This document shows, piece by piece, positions 7,376 through 16,100 of a stretch of 64,000 bases of DNA. The notes under the pieces were generated by a model. That model did no database searches. It was not told the DNA's origin and worked only from the letters and a program-made list of their open reading frames with translations. The stretch is from positions 27,930-91,929 of the forward strand of contig NZ_BMKS01000003.1 in assembly GCF_014644455.1 (NCBI RefSeq), written 5' to 3'. A program made the position numbers and the translations under genes. Position 1 is the stretch's first letter; each line of letters begins with the position of its first letter. Source of the stretch: Caldovatus sediminis (GTDB taxonomy: Bacteria > Pseudomonadota > Alphaproteobacteria > Acetobacterales > Acetobacteraceae).

Positions 7376-7888
7376 ATGGACAGGGGCGCTTTCGCGGAAG
7401 ACGAGGCGGCCCGGGCAATGGCCATGCCCGGGACCCGGGCGGGCGGCGAGCGGCGGCGGGCGCCGCGCCTCGGCGTGCTCAAGCGGGCGAAGATCGTCGC
7501 CGGGGACGCTATCTTCGACTGCGTGGTGCTGAACAGCGGCGAGCGCGGTGCCCGTGTGCGCGTGGCCCAGCCCGTGGTCCCGCCGGAGCGGGTCGAGCTG
7601 CACTTCGCGGGGGGCGGCGTCTTTCCCGCGCGGCGCCGCTGGGTGCGCGGGCTGGAGATCGGCCTCGAATTCGTCGGCGAGGCGACCCTGCGCCGCGAGG
7701 CCGCCGAGCTGGCGTGGGTGGCTTACGAGGCCCTGCGCGACGGCCGGCTGCAGGAGGCGATGCAGCGGCTGTGCGCCGTGCGCTTCTTCGACGACGAGGC
7801 CCTGCGCGAGGCGGCGGAGGCGGCCGAGGCGGCGTGCGCCCGGCTCGAGGCGCTGCTGCGCGAGCGCGCCCAGCGCCGGCACCCCTGA
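7376..7888 (+). CDS. PilZ domain protein
   Basis: This 170-residue protein carries a PilZ domain with the c-di-GMP-binding R-x-x-x-R element as ERRRAPR (about residues 25-31) and a [DN]-x-S-x-x-G variant as NSGERGARV. Strands ending in GLEIGLEFVG follow. The C-terminal third is a helical Ala/Glu/Arg-rich extension (about 110-170), probably coiled. PilZ proteins sense cyclic di-GMP and alter motility or exopolysaccharide production. The serine is shifted one position from the classical D/N-x-S-x-x-G spacing, so ligand binding is uncertain. It is divergent from the rRNA methyltransferase, with 168 bp between starts. Confidence 0.8.
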   Translation: MDRGAFAEDEAARAMAMPGTRAGGERRRAPRLGVLKRAKIVAGDAIFDCVVLNSGERGARVRVAQPVVPPERVELHFAGGGVFPARRRWVRGLEIGLEFVGEATLRREAAELAWVAYEALRDGRLQEAMQRLCAVRFFDDEALREAAEAAEAACARLEALLRERAQRRHP

Positions 7889-8028
7889 GGCGTGGCCGCC
7901 GCGGCAGGCCGGCGCGCCCTCCGGCCGAAGCGCGGGGCAGGGGCGCGCCGTCTCCTTCCCCGGGCGCTTTCCCCGCCTGCCGGGACCTTCGGGGTTGCGG
8001 CGCGGCGGGGGCGGCGCATCATGACCGC

Positions 8029-8469
8029 ATGACGGCCCCGCCGCAGGACGACCCGCCGCCGCCGCTCGCCGGCGTGCTGGAGACCGCGCTCTACGTGGAC
8101 GACATGGCGCGCGCCCGGGCCTTCTACGAGGGCGTGCTCGGCCTGCGGCCGATGTTCGCCGATGCGCGCCTCACCGCCTACGGTGTCGGCGGGCGCAGCG
8201 CGCTGCTCGTGTTCCAGCGCGGCGCCGCGATGCAGGCGACGCGGCTGCCGGGCGGCACCATCCCGCCGCATGACGGCTCGGGTCCGGTGCACTACGCGCT
8301 CGCCGTCGCCCGCGCCGACCTTCCGGCCTGGGAGGCGCGCCTCGCCGCCAAGGGCATCGCCATCGAGGGCCGCACCGACTGGCCGCGCGGCGGCCGCAGC
8401 CTCTATTTCCGCGATCCGGACGGCCATCTCGGCGAGCTGGCGACGCCCGGGATCTGGCCGATCTACTGA
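8029..8469 (+). CDS. VOC (glyoxalase/bleomycin-resistance) family protein
   Basis: This 146-residue protein has paired beta-alpha-beta-beta-beta units: VLETALYVDDMARARAFYEGVLGL at the N-terminus, VHYALAVARADLPAWEARL in the middle and GGRSLYFRDPDGHLGELATPG at the C-terminus. The DPDGH-x-x-E end supplies the usual last metal ligand. It may be a dioxygenase, glyoxalase-like enzyme or binding protein; the substrate is not deducible. It lies 22 bp before the Zn amidohydrolase, so the two are probably one transcription unit. Confidence 0.88.
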   Translation: MTAPPQDDPPPPLAGVLETALYVDDMARARAFYEGVLGLRPMFADARLTAYGVGGRSALLVFQRGAAMQATRLPGGTIPPHDGSGPVHYALAVARADLPAWEARLAAKGIAIEGRTDWPRGGRSLYFRDPDGHLGELATPGIWPIY

Positions 8470-8491
8470 CCGAACGAAGGGCTTGCGCAGC

Positions 8492-9736
8492 ATGAGCGGC
8501 ACCAACCAGCGGATCGACGGCAGGCGGCTGTGGGACAGCCTGATGGCCATGGCCGAGATCGGCGCCACGCCCAAGGGCGGCGTGCGGCGCCTGACGCTCA
8601 CCGACGTGGACCGCCGCGGCCGGCAGCGCTTCGCGGAGTGGTGCGAGGCGCTCGGCCTCAAGGTGCGCGTGGACGCGATCGGCAACATGTTCGCGAGGCG
8701 CGAGGGGCGCGACCCCGGCCGCAAGCCGGTGATGTTCGGCAGCCATCTCGACAGCCAGCCCTCGGGCGGGAAGTTCGACGGGGCGCTCGGCGTGCTCGCC
8801 GGGCTCGAGGTGATGCGCACGCTGAACGACCTCGGCCTGGTCACCGAGGCGCCGCTCGAGCTGGTGAACTGGACCGACGAGGAGGGGAGCCGCTTCGGCC
8901 ACTCGCTGATGGGCAGCGGCGTCTGGGCCGGCGTCTATCCGCTGGAGAAGGCCTATGGGCTGCGGGACGTGGAGGGGGTGAGCGTCTCCGAGGCGCTGGA
9001 CGCAATCGGCTACAAGGGGCCGGAGCCGGCGCAGTCCTTCCCCGCCGACGCCTATTTCGAGCTGCACATCGAGCAGGGTCCGATCCTCGAGAGGGAGGGC
9101 AAGCAGATCGGCATCGTCACCGGCGCGCAGGCGCAGGTGTGGTGGGACGCGGTGTGCACCGGCCGGGACTCGCACGCCGGCACCACGCCGCCCTCGGCGC
9201 GCAAGGACGCGCTGGTGGCGACGGCGCGGATCATAGACCTGGTGGACCGCATGATGCGCGCGCGGGGCGAGGACGGGCGCGGCACGGTCGGCTTCGTCCA
9301 GGTGCTGCCGAACAGCCGCAACGTCGTGCCGGGAGAGGTGCGCTTCAGCGTCGAGTTCCGCCACCCGGACACCGCCGAGATCGAGCGCCTCGCCGCCGAG
9401 TTCCCGCGCGAGGCGGAGGCGATCGCGCGCGGCTGCGGCGTCGGCCTGGAGCTGACGGAGCTGTTCCGCTTCGCGCACCAGCCCTTCGACCCGGAGTGCG
9501 TGGACCTGGTGCGCCAGGCCGCGGCCAGGCTCGGCTACGGGGCGCGGGAGATCGTGAGCGGCGCCGGGCACGACGCGGTCTATGTCGCGCGCCGCGTCCC
9601 CACCGCGATGATCTTCACGCCCTGCAAGGACGGGCTCTCGCACAACGAGGCCGAGAGCATCCTCCCGGAGGAGGCCGAGGCCGGGGCCCAGGTGCTGTTC
9701 GAGGCGGTGGTGGCGCGCGCCAACCGCCCCCTCTGA
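8492..9736 (+). CDS. Zn-dependent amidase/hydrolase of the N-carbamoyl-amino-acid / allantoate family (M20)
   Basis: This 414-residue protein has the di-zinc M20 arrangement: GSHLDSQPSGGKFDGALGV gives the first His and bridging Asp, NWTDEEGSRFG the Glu pair, ELHIEQGP the next His, and GLSHNEAES the C-terminal His. A dimerisation domain between them includes DSHAGTTP. This is the pattern of hydantoinase/carbamoylase (hydantoin utilisation) and allantoate or ureidoglycolate amidohydrolases. ATG 8492 is the first start after the upstream gene. The creatininase-family gene downstream suggests a small locus for cyclic or ureido nitrogen compounds (inference). Confidence 0.9.
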   Translation: MSGTNQRIDGRRLWDSLMAMAEIGATPKGGVRRLTLTDVDRRGRQRFAEWCEALGLKVRVDAIGNMFARREGRDPGRKPVMFGSHLDSQPSGGKFDGALGVLAGLEVMRTLNDLGLVTEAPLELVNWTDEEGSRFGHSLMGSGVWAGVYPLEKAYGLRDVEGVSVSEALDAIGYKGPEPAQSFPADAYFELHIEQGPILEREGKQIGIVTGAQAQVWWDAVCTGRDSHAGTTPPSARKDALVATARIIDLVDRMMRARGEDGRGTVGFVQVLPNSRNVVPGEVRFSVEFRHPDTAEIERLAAEFPREAEAIARGCGVGLELTELFRFAHQPFDPECVDLVRQAAARLGYGAREIVSGAGHDAVYVARRVPTAMIFTPCKDGLSHNEAESILPEEAEAGAQVLFEAVVARANRPL

Positions 9737-9763
9737 GCGAGGGGGAGAGCGCCCGCGCCCCGC

Positions 9764-9787
9764 GCGGCCCCGATGGACCGGGGCCGC
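9764..9787 (+). terminator. GC hairpin between amidohydrolase and creatininase genes
   Basis: GCGGCCCCG (9764-9772) and CGGGGCCGC (9779-9787) form a perfect 9-bp stem around ATGGAC. It lies 28 bp past the stop of the Zn amidohydrolase and 49 bp before the next start on the same strand. There is no T-run, so it could be a weak terminator, an mRNA-stabilising stem or chance in GC-rich DNA. Confidence 0.4.
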
Positions 9788-9836
9788 TCCCGCCCCCGAC
9801 CTCGCCGCACCGCCCGCACGGGAAGGAACGCCGCCG

Positions 9837-10649
9837 ATGACCTCCGAGATCCGCTGGGACCGCCTCACCGCGCCCGAGCTCAAGGCGCTCGCCGCGCGCG
9901 ACGCGCTGGTCGTGCTGCCCGTCGGCAGTCTCGAGCAGCACGGCCCGCACCTGCCGGTCTGGACCGACAGCTTCATCGCCCACGCGCTCGCCTGCCGCGC
10001 CGCCGAGCAGGCGCGGGACGTCCCCGCCGTGGTGCTGCCGCCGGTCTGGACCGGGCTCTCCGAGCACCACTTCCCCTTCGGCGGCACGATCAGCGTGGAC
10101 TACGCGACCTTCCACGCGCTGCTGCGCTGCGTCGTCCGCTCGATCCGCGCCGACGGGTTCCGGCGGCTGCTGATCGTCAACGGCCACGGCGGCAACATCG
10201 AGCCGCTCGCCGTCTCGGCGCGCGAGCTGGCGCACGAGTTCGGGATCCCGGTGGTGGTGACCTCCTGGCCCGCCGTCGCCGCCGCCGAGATCGCCGCGGT
10301 GCTGACCACCCAGCCCGGCGTGCAGCACGCCTGCGAGGGCGAGACCAGCGTCTGGCTCGCGCTCGATGCGGCCCAGGTGCGGCGGGAGCGGATCGCGGAG
10401 GCTGCCTCCGACGCCGCGGCCGGCGCCTCGCCTGCCGCCGCCTTCTCGCGCTTCTGGAGCTTCGAGGAGCGCGCCCCGCGCACCGGCGTGCGCGGCGATC
10501 CGCGCGCCGCGACGGCGGAGAAGGGGGAGCGCATCGTCGCCGCGGTCGCCGGCGCGCTCGCGCGCGCCATGCGCGATCCGGCGCTGTGGCGCCAGCCCGA
10601 CCCGGTCTGGGCGCCCGGCCGGGCGCAACGCCCGCCGTCGGAAGGCTGA
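9837..10649 (+). CDS. Creatininase family protein
   Basis: This 270-residue protein has the family's metal-binding motifs: VLPVGSLEQHGPHLPVWTDS near residues 26-45 (Glu/His/Asp ligands), LIVNGHGGNIEPL in the middle, and HACEGETS with a further conserved Glu. Families with this fold include creatinine amidohydrolase and mycofactocin-type MftE peptidases; there is no mycofactocin context here. With the amidohydrolase just upstream, a role in breaking cyclic amide or ureido compounds is reasonable but inferred. The C-terminal tail is basic and Pro-rich. It ends convergently with the SPW-repeat gene. Confidence 0.88.
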   Translation: MTSEIRWDRLTAPELKALAARDALVVLPVGSLEQHGPHLPVWTDSFIAHALACRAAEQARDVPAVVLPPVWTGLSEHHFPFGGTISVDYATFHALLRCVVRSIRADGFRRLLIVNGHGGNIEPLAVSARELAHEFGIPVVVTSWPAVAAAEIAAVLTTQPGVQHACEGETSVWLALDAAQVRRERIAEAASDAAAGASPAAAFSRFWSFEERAPRTGVRGDPRAATAEKGERIVAAVAGALARAMRDPALWRQPDPVWAPGRAQRPPSEG

Positions 10650-10795
10650 TCGCCGCGGCGGGACGATCGGGAGGGTGGCGCGCGGTGCCGTCCGGCTGCG
10701 CCGGGCGGCGGCGACAGGCTCCGCGCCGTCCACGGCCGGGGGCGCCCGTCACGTATCCTGCGCGGGCGGCCTACCTTCGCGACGGGTGCGGAAGA

Positions 10796-10824
10796 AGGGC
10801 CGGGCGCCCGGGGGGCCCGGCCCT
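10796..10824. terminator. Bidirectional hairpin between convergent genes
   Basis: The arms AGGGCCGGGC (10796-10805) and GCCCGGCCCT (10815-10824) are perfectly complementary with a 9-nt loop. They lie between the creatininase gene (ends 10649, plus) and the SPW-repeat gene (ends 10858, minus). On the minus strand the stem is followed by CTTCTTCC, weakly T-rich. It is best read as a terminator for the minus-strand gene. Confidence 0.55.
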
Positions 10825-10857
10825 CGCATGGCCCGGCTGTCGCAGGCCTGCCGGGCC

Positions 10858-11220
10858 TCAGGCGTGCGCCTGGGTCGGCGCCTCATGCTCCATCCAGAGC
10901 GCCACGGCGGCGGCCAGGAGCACCAGGGCGCCGAGTACGACGTGGCTCCACATCGCCGCGGCAAGGGCGGCGAAGCCCAGGATCCAGGGCGCGACGATCG
11001 CCCAGATGCCGAGCACCAGGTTGGCCCAGGCGGCCGGGTAGGCGTAGCCGGCCAGGGCGCCGGCGCCGATCAGGGCGATCAGCAGGCCGGCGATCCAGGC
11101 CGACCAGGCCGGGGTCGCCGCGGCCGAGAAGCCGAAGATCCAGGGGGTGAGGAGCAGGACCAGCCCGAGCACGAGCTGGCTGCCGGCGATCAGGGACTTC
11201 CAGGTGGCGTGGCGTGTCAT
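10858..11220 (-). CDS. SPW-repeat membrane protein
   Basis: This 120-residue protein has four hydrophobic segments and two SPW-type repeats, seen as LLTPWIFGFSAA and IVAPWILGFAAL, each preceded by a membrane helix. SPW-repeat proteins are small inner-membrane proteins of unknown function. It is preceded on the same strand by an Hsp20 gene 117 bp away, so the pair may be stress-induced together (inference). The first residues MTRHATWKSLIAGSQLVLG and the GGAGGCAG just before ATG 11220 support the start. Confidence 0.85.
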   Translation of the reverse strand: MTRHATWKSLIAGSQLVLGLVLLLTPWIFGFSAAATPAWSAWIAGLLIALIGAGALAGYAYPAAWANLVLGIWAIVAPWILGFAALAAAMWSHVVLGALVLLAAAVALWMEHEAPTQAHA

Positions 11221-11337
11221 CGGACTGCCTCCTTCCAGGGGCCTCCGATCCTCCTGGCCGGCGCGACCGCGGCCCCGTCCGGTCCCGCCGGCCCGCGCCC
11301 GAGGGGGCGCACCGCTCGATCCCCGCCGGGGCGGCGA

Positions 11338-11856
11338 TCAGGCCGCCACCTGCACCGGGATGCGCTTCGTCCGCTGCGCGGCGTGCGGCGCCTTGGGCAC
11401 GATCACGGCCAGCACGCCGTTGCGGAACTCCGCGCGGATCGCATCCTCCTGGACCTCCCGGTCGAGCGGGATGCGGCGCTCGAAGCGGCCGTAGAAGCGC
11501 TCGGTGAAGCGGCGGTCGCGGTCCTCGGTCTCGCTCCGCTTCTCGCCGCGGACGACGAGCGCGCCGTCCTCGAGCAGGACCTCGACATCCTTCTCGTTGA
11601 CGCCGGGGATCTCGAAGGTCAGGCGGTACTCGCCGTCGGTCTCGACGACCTCGACGGCCGGCCAGTCGGCGGCGAGGCCGCCGAAACGGGTCGTCATCGG
11701 CATGCCGAAGCCGCGGAAGACGTCATCGAACAGCCGGTCCATCTCCTGCCGCAGGGTGGCGAACAGGCTGCCCGGCTCGTCGCGGAAGATCGTCGGGATG
11801 CGCGAGCGACCGCCGGTCCAGGGGGCGATGTCGCGCATGCTCCTCATCGCGGTCAT
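11338..11856 (-). CDS. Small heat-shock protein, Hsp20/alpha-crystallin family
   Basis: This 172-residue protein has an alpha-crystallin domain spanning about residues 64-165: WPAVEVVETDGEYRLTFEIPGVNEKDVEV opens it, and the conserved A-x-x-x-N-G-V-L motif appears as AEFRNGVLAVIVPK. The N-terminal arm (SLFATLRQEMDRLFDDVFRGFG) is the usual oligomerisation segment. ATG 11856 is set by GGAGGAG eight bases upstream; the longer open frame has no ribosome site. It acts as an ATP-independent holdase for unfolding proteins. The 472 bp upstream without a gene may include a long regulated leader. Confidence 0.92.
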   Translation of the reverse strand: MTAMRSMRDIAPWTGGRSRIPTIFRDEPGSLFATLRQEMDRLFDDVFRGFGMPMTTRFGGLAADWPAVEVVETDGEYRLTFEIPGVNEKDVEVLLEDGALVVRGEKRSETEDRDRRFTERFYGRFERRIPLDREVQEDAIRAEFRNGVLAVIVPKAPHAAQRTKRIPVQVAA

Positions 11857-12328
11857 GGCTGCATCTCCTCCATCCGTGCCAAGTGGGGTGCCCGATGCCG
11901 GGGGCCTGGCGGTCGGCCGCCTCCTCGACATGGCCCGGGAGGAGAGATGGTCCGCACGAGGCGGAGCGCGGCGGGCGACGTCGCGCCGCTGCGGAGGCCA
12001 CCGCCATTCCCGGCCGCCATCGGCTGCGGGGCGGCGCGGGCGGTGGCGGGCCCCCGGGAGCGCTCCCCTGACCATATCCCCGAACCTGCGAGCGACATGG
12101 AGCGAGGGACACGGAGCGCCGAGCCCCGATCGGGCACTCGACGCCCGTGAGTTGGTTTCGTTGCCGCGCGTGTCAAGAGGGCGGCCCGCCTGCTGGCGGG
12201 GGGCGGGCCGCGGTGCGGTGCCGACCCGGCGACCACTGCCTTAGGCGCCGGGCGCGGCCTCCGGATCGTCCGGCTTCCCCGCGTCAGCGCGCGGGCCCGG
12301 CATCAATCGACGAGCGATGTCGCCAGCA
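11857..12328. other. Intergenic, upstream of hsp20
   Basis: No gene is convincing here. On the minus strand there is TTGACA at 12176-12171, a good minus-35 match, but no clear minus-10 follows. Immediately beside it is a 10-bp inverted repeat, GCGGCCCGCC (12181-12190) with GGCGGGCCGC (12202-12211). That repeat may terminate the upstream binding-protein transcript. If transcription starts near 12160, the hsp20 leader would be about 300 nt. Confidence 0.35.
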
Positions 12329-13891
12329 TCAGCGGAAGTCCTGCGGCCGCGTCAGCTCGTCCGCCCGCGGCGTGTGCGCGATGCCGCTCCGCATCGCCCA
12401 GATGTTGCGGAAGAGCAGCATCGGGGCGATCGGGTGGTCTTGCATCACGAAGCGCATGGCCTCCTGCAGCAACTGCTCGCGCTTCTCGTCGTCCATCTCG
12501 CGCATCGCGGCGAGCATCCTGGCGTCGAACTCCGGGTTGGAGTACCGGCCGCGGTTGACCGCGCCCGTGCCGCGCTCCCGGTTGAAGGTCATGAGGGCGG
12601 AGCGCATCGCCCCCGAGGTCTCGCCCGTCGAGCTGCCCCAGGAGGCGTACCAGACGGAGAACTCCTGGCGGCTGGCGCGGCCGATGAAGTTGGTGAAGGG
12701 CATCGCCTCCACCTGCGTGCGCACGCCGATGCGGGTCCACATCTGGCCGACCGCCTGCGCGGTGCGCGCGTCGTTCTGGTAGCGGTCGTTCGAGGTGTGC
12801 AGGGTGATGCGGAAGCCGTTGGGGTACCCGGCCTCGGCGAGCAGGCGGCGCGCGGCCTCGGGGTCGGCGCGGGGCGGCTGCAGGTCGGGCACGTGGCCGA
12901 ACACGCCCTGCCCGACGAACTGCATGCTCGGGCTCGCGGCGCCCTCCATCACCCTCTCCACGATCGCGTGCCGGTCGATGGCGATCGAGAGGGCCTGGCG
13001 CACCCGCCGGTCCTTCAGCGGGTTCCGCTCGAGCGGTCTGCCGTCGTTGTCGGCGACGAAGGGAGTGGCGCCCTCGCGGCTGTGGTCGAACACGAGGAAG
13101 GCGTTGCGCAGGCTCTCGGTCTCCGAGATCGCGATGCGCGGGTCGCGCCGCAGTCGCGCGATGTCCGAGGTCGGGACCTGCTCGATGGCGTCGAGGTCGC
13201 CCGCGAGCAGCGCCGCCGTGCGGGCCGGATCGTTGGTCACCATCCGGTAGTCCACGCGCTCCCAGCGCGGCTTCTCGCCCCAGTAGGCGTCGTTGCGGGC
13301 CATCAGGATGCGGTCGCTGGGGCGGTGCTCGACGAGGCGGAAGGGACCGGTGCCGATCACCGCGCGGCCGGCGTTGAAGTCGTCGGTGGTGGCGTTCTCG
13401 TGCGTGCGGCGGTTGAGGACGGCGATGCGCGCGAGGTCCACCAGCAGGTTGGGGTAGGGGCCGTTGGTGCGGATCCGCACCGTCATCGGGTCCACCACCT
13501 CCACCGCCGCGATCGAGCGCGTGTAGGTGGTGAAGGAACCCGGGCTGTTCACGATGGTCGGCAGGCGGGCGATGGTGAAGGCGATGTCCTCGGCGGTGAA
13601 CTCCGCGCCGTTGTGGAATCGGACGCCGGCGCGCAGGCGGAACTCCCAGGTGTCGTCGGCGAGGAGGCGCCAGCTCTCGAGCAGGCCGGGGTGGACGCGC
13701 GCCTGGGCGTCGCTCTCCAGCATGCGGTCGAAGAAGGTGGCGGCGACCGCGTTGTTCGGGCCGACGTTGTAGAAGTGCGGGTCGAGCGAGCCGATGATCG
13801 AGGCCGAGCCGACCGAGAAGTTCTGCGCCTTCGTCGCCGGCGCCCAGGCGGTCAGCGCCGCCAGCGCCGCCGCGTGCCATGCCCTGAGCAT
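12329..13891 (-). CDS. Peptide/nickel-type ABC transporter substrate-binding protein
   Basis: This 520-residue protein belongs to SBP family 5. It has a signal peptide (WHAAALAALTAWAPATKAQ), then SVGSASIIGSLDPHFYN, the family-typical FHNGAEFTAEDIAFTIARL near residue 90-110, GTGPFRL, VRQALSIAIDRHAIV and a C-terminal DHPIAPMLLFRNIWAM. It is periplasmic and probably binds a peptide or other small organic ligand. GGAGG lies 11 bases before ATG 13891. No permease or ATPase genes adjoin it; two orphan peptide-ABC ATPase genes lie 24 kb away at 37912-40010, and a functional link is only a guess. Confidence 0.9.
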   Translation of the reverse strand: MLRAWHAAALAALTAWAPATKAQNFSVGSASIIGSLDPHFYNVGPNNAVAATFFDRMLESDAQARVHPGLLESWRLLADDTWEFRLRAGVRFHNGAEFTAEDIAFTIARLPTIVNSPGSFTTYTRSIAAVEVVDPMTVRIRTNGPYPNLLVDLARIAVLNRRTHENATTDDFNAGRAVIGTGPFRLVEHRPSDRILMARNDAYWGEKPRWERVDYRMVTNDPARTAALLAGDLDAIEQVPTSDIARLRRDPRIAISETESLRNAFLVFDHSREGATPFVADNDGRPLERNPLKDRRVRQALSIAIDRHAIVERVMEGAASPSMQFVGQGVFGHVPDLQPPRADPEAARRLLAEAGYPNGFRITLHTSNDRYQNDARTAQAVGQMWTRIGVRTQVEAMPFTNFIGRASRQEFSVWYASWGSSTGETSGAMRSALMTFNRERGTGAVNRGRYSNPEFDARMLAAMREMDDEKREQLLQEAMRFVMQDHPIAPMLLFRNIWAMRSGIAHTPRADELTRPQDFR

Positions 13892-14237
13892 CTTGATGTT
13901 GTCCTCCCTGTTGCGGTGGCGGGTTCGCGCGCCGCAACCGCGACGGCCGCGCGCCGGTCCCGCCGCTCGCGCGGAGCGGGGGCGCCGTTGTGCGGCACTC
14001 TGCACCGGTGGCGCCGCCCGGTCCACCGGCTTCGGCCCTCGCGATGCGGAGGGGCGCGGCCGCGCCACGCGGTGCCGGGGGCTTCCGCCGCGCCGGCGCG
14101 GCCCGCGGTCATCGGCACCGGTCCGGCGCCGATCGGGAGGCGCATCCGCACTTCCCGCCTTGAGGCGGCTCCCGGGGCGACGAGGCGGTCGCCCGCCAGC
14201 CTTGGTGGCGCGGCGCCTGGCCGGGGCTGCCGCCGGC
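13892..14237. other. Intergenic, no feature recognised
   Basis: About 350 bp between two minus-strand genes. Open frames here are Arg/Pro/Gly-rich and look like chance translation of GC-rich DNA. The promoter of the binding-protein gene should lie at its left end, but I cannot see a convincing one. Confidence 0.4.
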
Positions 14238-14591
14238 TCAGGCCGTCTCGCGCTGCCTGGCCTCGGCGCTGGCCGCGAGCACCGCGTGGAGGGTGTTGGT
14301 CAGCTCCCGGTCCTCGGCGCGGCTCCGCAGGGAGGTGAGGAGGCCGGCGAATAGGCCGACGCCGACGCCGCCGAGGGCGAGCCGGATCGCGGCTCCGTAG
14401 CCGTTGTCGCCGAGGCAGCCGACGGCCTCCATCCAGCCCGCGGCGGCCGCGGCGCAGCGGGCGGGCGCGTTGGGGTCCTCCAGCACGAGGAGCAGGGCGA
14501 TGCCGGCGGCGAGCAGGAGGAAGAGGACCGCGCCGCCGGCGAGGAGCCGCTCGAGCGTCGCGACCAGGCCGGTGTTGTTCTGCTGCGCCAT
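14238..14591 (-). CDS. Small two-helix membrane protein, unknown
   Basis: I do not recognise a family. The 117-residue product starts MAQQNNTGLVATLERLLAGG and has two hydrophobic segments (about 21-42, VLFLLLAAGIALLLV, and about 70-92, AAIRLALGGVGVGLFAGLL). A short Cys-containing loop (ARCAAAAAGWMEAVGC) lies between them, and a charged helical tail (SRAEDRELTNTLHAVLAA) follows. ATG 14591 starts the protein-like part; an in-frame ATG at 14618 would add nine residues. An AT-richer stretch about 50-100 bp upstream (14635-14690) probably holds its promoter. It is divergent from the pst operon, with no evidence of shared function. Confidence 0.6.
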   Translation of the reverse strand: MAQQNNTGLVATLERLLAGGAVLFLLLAAGIALLLVLEDPNAPARCAAAAAGWMEAVGCLGDNGYGAAIRLALGGVGVGLFAGLLTSLRSRAEDRELTNTLHAVLAASAEARQRETA

Positions 14592-14810
14592 TGCCGGGTT
14601 CCGTTGCCTTGACGGCATGAGGATGCCACAGGACGGCGCGCAATCACAGAAAAATGATCGCATCCAACGTGAAAAATCCCTTGCCCGTGGCTTGACGGTG
14701 TCAGACCCGGCGGATCCTTGGGTCGCCGGCCCTCGGCCCCCGCGCAAGGTCGGCGTGCCCGTGCCTGGCCACGCGCCGCCGCCAGGGCGTGATGGCCGAT
14801 CCGCCCCGAC

Positions 14811-14828
14811 CGTCATCAAAGATTCACC
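14811..14828 (+). promoter_or_regulatory. Candidate PhoB box upstream of pstS
   Basis: CGTCATC and ATTCACC, 7-mers 11 bases apart, partly match the Pho box pattern of CTGTCAT-type direct repeats; I count 12 of 19 positions against the consensus as I remember it. They sit in the only AT-richer patch between 14592 and 15000, about 170 bp before pstS. The match is imperfect, but the position before a pst operon that encodes PhoB makes it plausible. Confidence 0.4.
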
Positions 14829-14999
14829 AAACCGCAACACGACCGCCTCGGCCCGCGCCTAGAACCGGTCCGGAGACGGCCGCCCGCCCGCCACCGCTTC
14901 CGGGAACCCCGGCGCGCCGGAGCGCCAAGCGGCGAAGGACGGCTCCCTTCCCGCGCGCGTACCGCCGCGCCCGAGCCACCTCGAAAGGAGCGCCACCCC

Positions 15000-16001
15000 A
15001 TGAGCCACAGAACCACCGGCCCGCTCGCCGCCGCCGCGACCATCGCCGCCATGCTGATCCACCAGGCGCCCGCGGCCGCCCAGGCGACCATCACCATCGA
15101 CGGGTCGAGCACCGTCTTCCCCATCGCCGAGGCCGTCGCCGAGGAGTTCCAGCGCGCCAACCGCAACGTGCGCGTCACCGTCGGCATCTCCGGCACCGGC
15201 GGCGGGTTCAAGAAGTTCTGCCGCGGCGAGACCCAGATGCAGAACGCCTCCCGCCCCATCCTGCAGGCGGAGATGGAGGAATGCCGCCGCGCTGGCGTCC
15301 GCTACGTCGAGCTGCCGATCGCCTTCGACGCCATCACCGTCGTCGTCAGTCCGCGGAATCGCTTCGTCGAATGCCTGACCGTGGCCGAGCTCCGGCGCGT
15401 CTGGGAACCGGCGGCGCAGGGCCGGATCACGAACTGGAACCAGGTGCGCCAGGGCTTCCCCGACGCGCGCCTCACCCTCTACGGGCCCGGCGCGGACAGC
15501 GGCACCTTCGACTACTTCACCGAGGCCGTCGTCGGCCGCGCCAAGGCGAGCCGCGGCGACTACACGGCGAGCGAGGACGACAACGTCCTGGTCCAGGGCG
15601 TGGCGCGCGACCCGAACGCGCTCGGCTACATCCCCTTCTCCTACGTCGCCTCCCACGCCGACACCCTGCGGACGGTCGCGGTGGACGGCGGGCGCGGCTG
15701 CGTGCGGCCCTCGGCCGAGACGGTGGAGGACGGCACCTATTCCCCGCTGTCGCGCCCGCTCTTCCTCTACGTGAACCTCCAGGCGCTGGACCGGCCGGAG
15801 GTCCGGGGCATCGCCGAGTTCTACCTCTCCCCGGCCGGGCGCAACCTGATCCGCGAGGTCCGCTACGTACCGCTGCCCGAGCAGGCCTACGAGATCGGCC
15901 TGCGGCGCATCCGCGAGCGGATCGCCGGGACCGGGTACGGCGGGCAGCCGGAGGTCGGCATGCCGATCGTGGAGGTCCTGCGGCACGATCCGCGCGAATA
16001 G
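15000..16001 (+). CDS. pstS: Phosphate-binding protein PstS
   Basis: This 333-residue periplasmic binding protein starts with a signal peptide ([20 protein letters not shown]), followed by the PstS-type [20 protein letters not shown] and [17 protein letters not shown] phosphate-contacting loops. Later come ITNWNQV and [14 protein letters not shown]. It delivers phosphate to the PstCAB permease. The signature is that of the longer, SphX-like PstS group that keeps four cysteines. AAAGGAG before ATG 15000 supports the start. It opens the pstSCAB-phoU-phoB operon behind a candidate PhoB box. Confidence 0.95.
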   Translation: MSHRTTGPLAAAATIAAMLIHQAPAAAQATITIDGSSTVFPIAEAVAEEFQRANRNVRVTVGISGTGGGFKKFCRGETQMQNASRPILQAEMEECRRAGVRYVELPIAFDAITVVVSPRNRFVECLTVAELRRVWEPAAQGRITNWNQVRQGFPDARLTLYGPGADSGTFDYFTEAVVGRAKASRGDYTASEDDNVLVQGVARDPNALGYIPFSYVASHADTLRTVAVDGGRGCVRPSAETVEDGTYSPLSRPLFLYVNLQALDRPEVRGIAEFYLSPAGRNLIREVRYVPLPEQAYEIGLRRIRERIAGTGYGGQPEVGMPIVEVLRHDPRE

Positions 16002-16002
16002 C

Positions 16003-16043
16003 CGGCCGGCGGGCCCCCGTGCGGGCGGCGCTTGCGCCGGCCG
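16003..16043 (+). repeat. Hairpin between pstS and pstC
   Basis: CGGCCGGCG (16003-16011) pairs perfectly with CGCCGGCCG (16035-16043). A smaller palindrome, GGCGCTTGCGCC, overlaps its right side. The stem starts two bases past the pstS stop. A stem here could protect the pstS message or attenuate transcription, giving more PstS than permease. Confidence 0.4.
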
Positions 16044-16100
16044 CGCGCGGCGGCCAATTCACCCGCCGGCGAGAACGGACGGAACAGGACCCCCCCCAGG

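Noticed and set aside
14404-14862. A plus-strand ORF across the pst promoter region
   Set aside because: It is antisense to the small membrane protein gene and runs through the AT-richer promoter zone.
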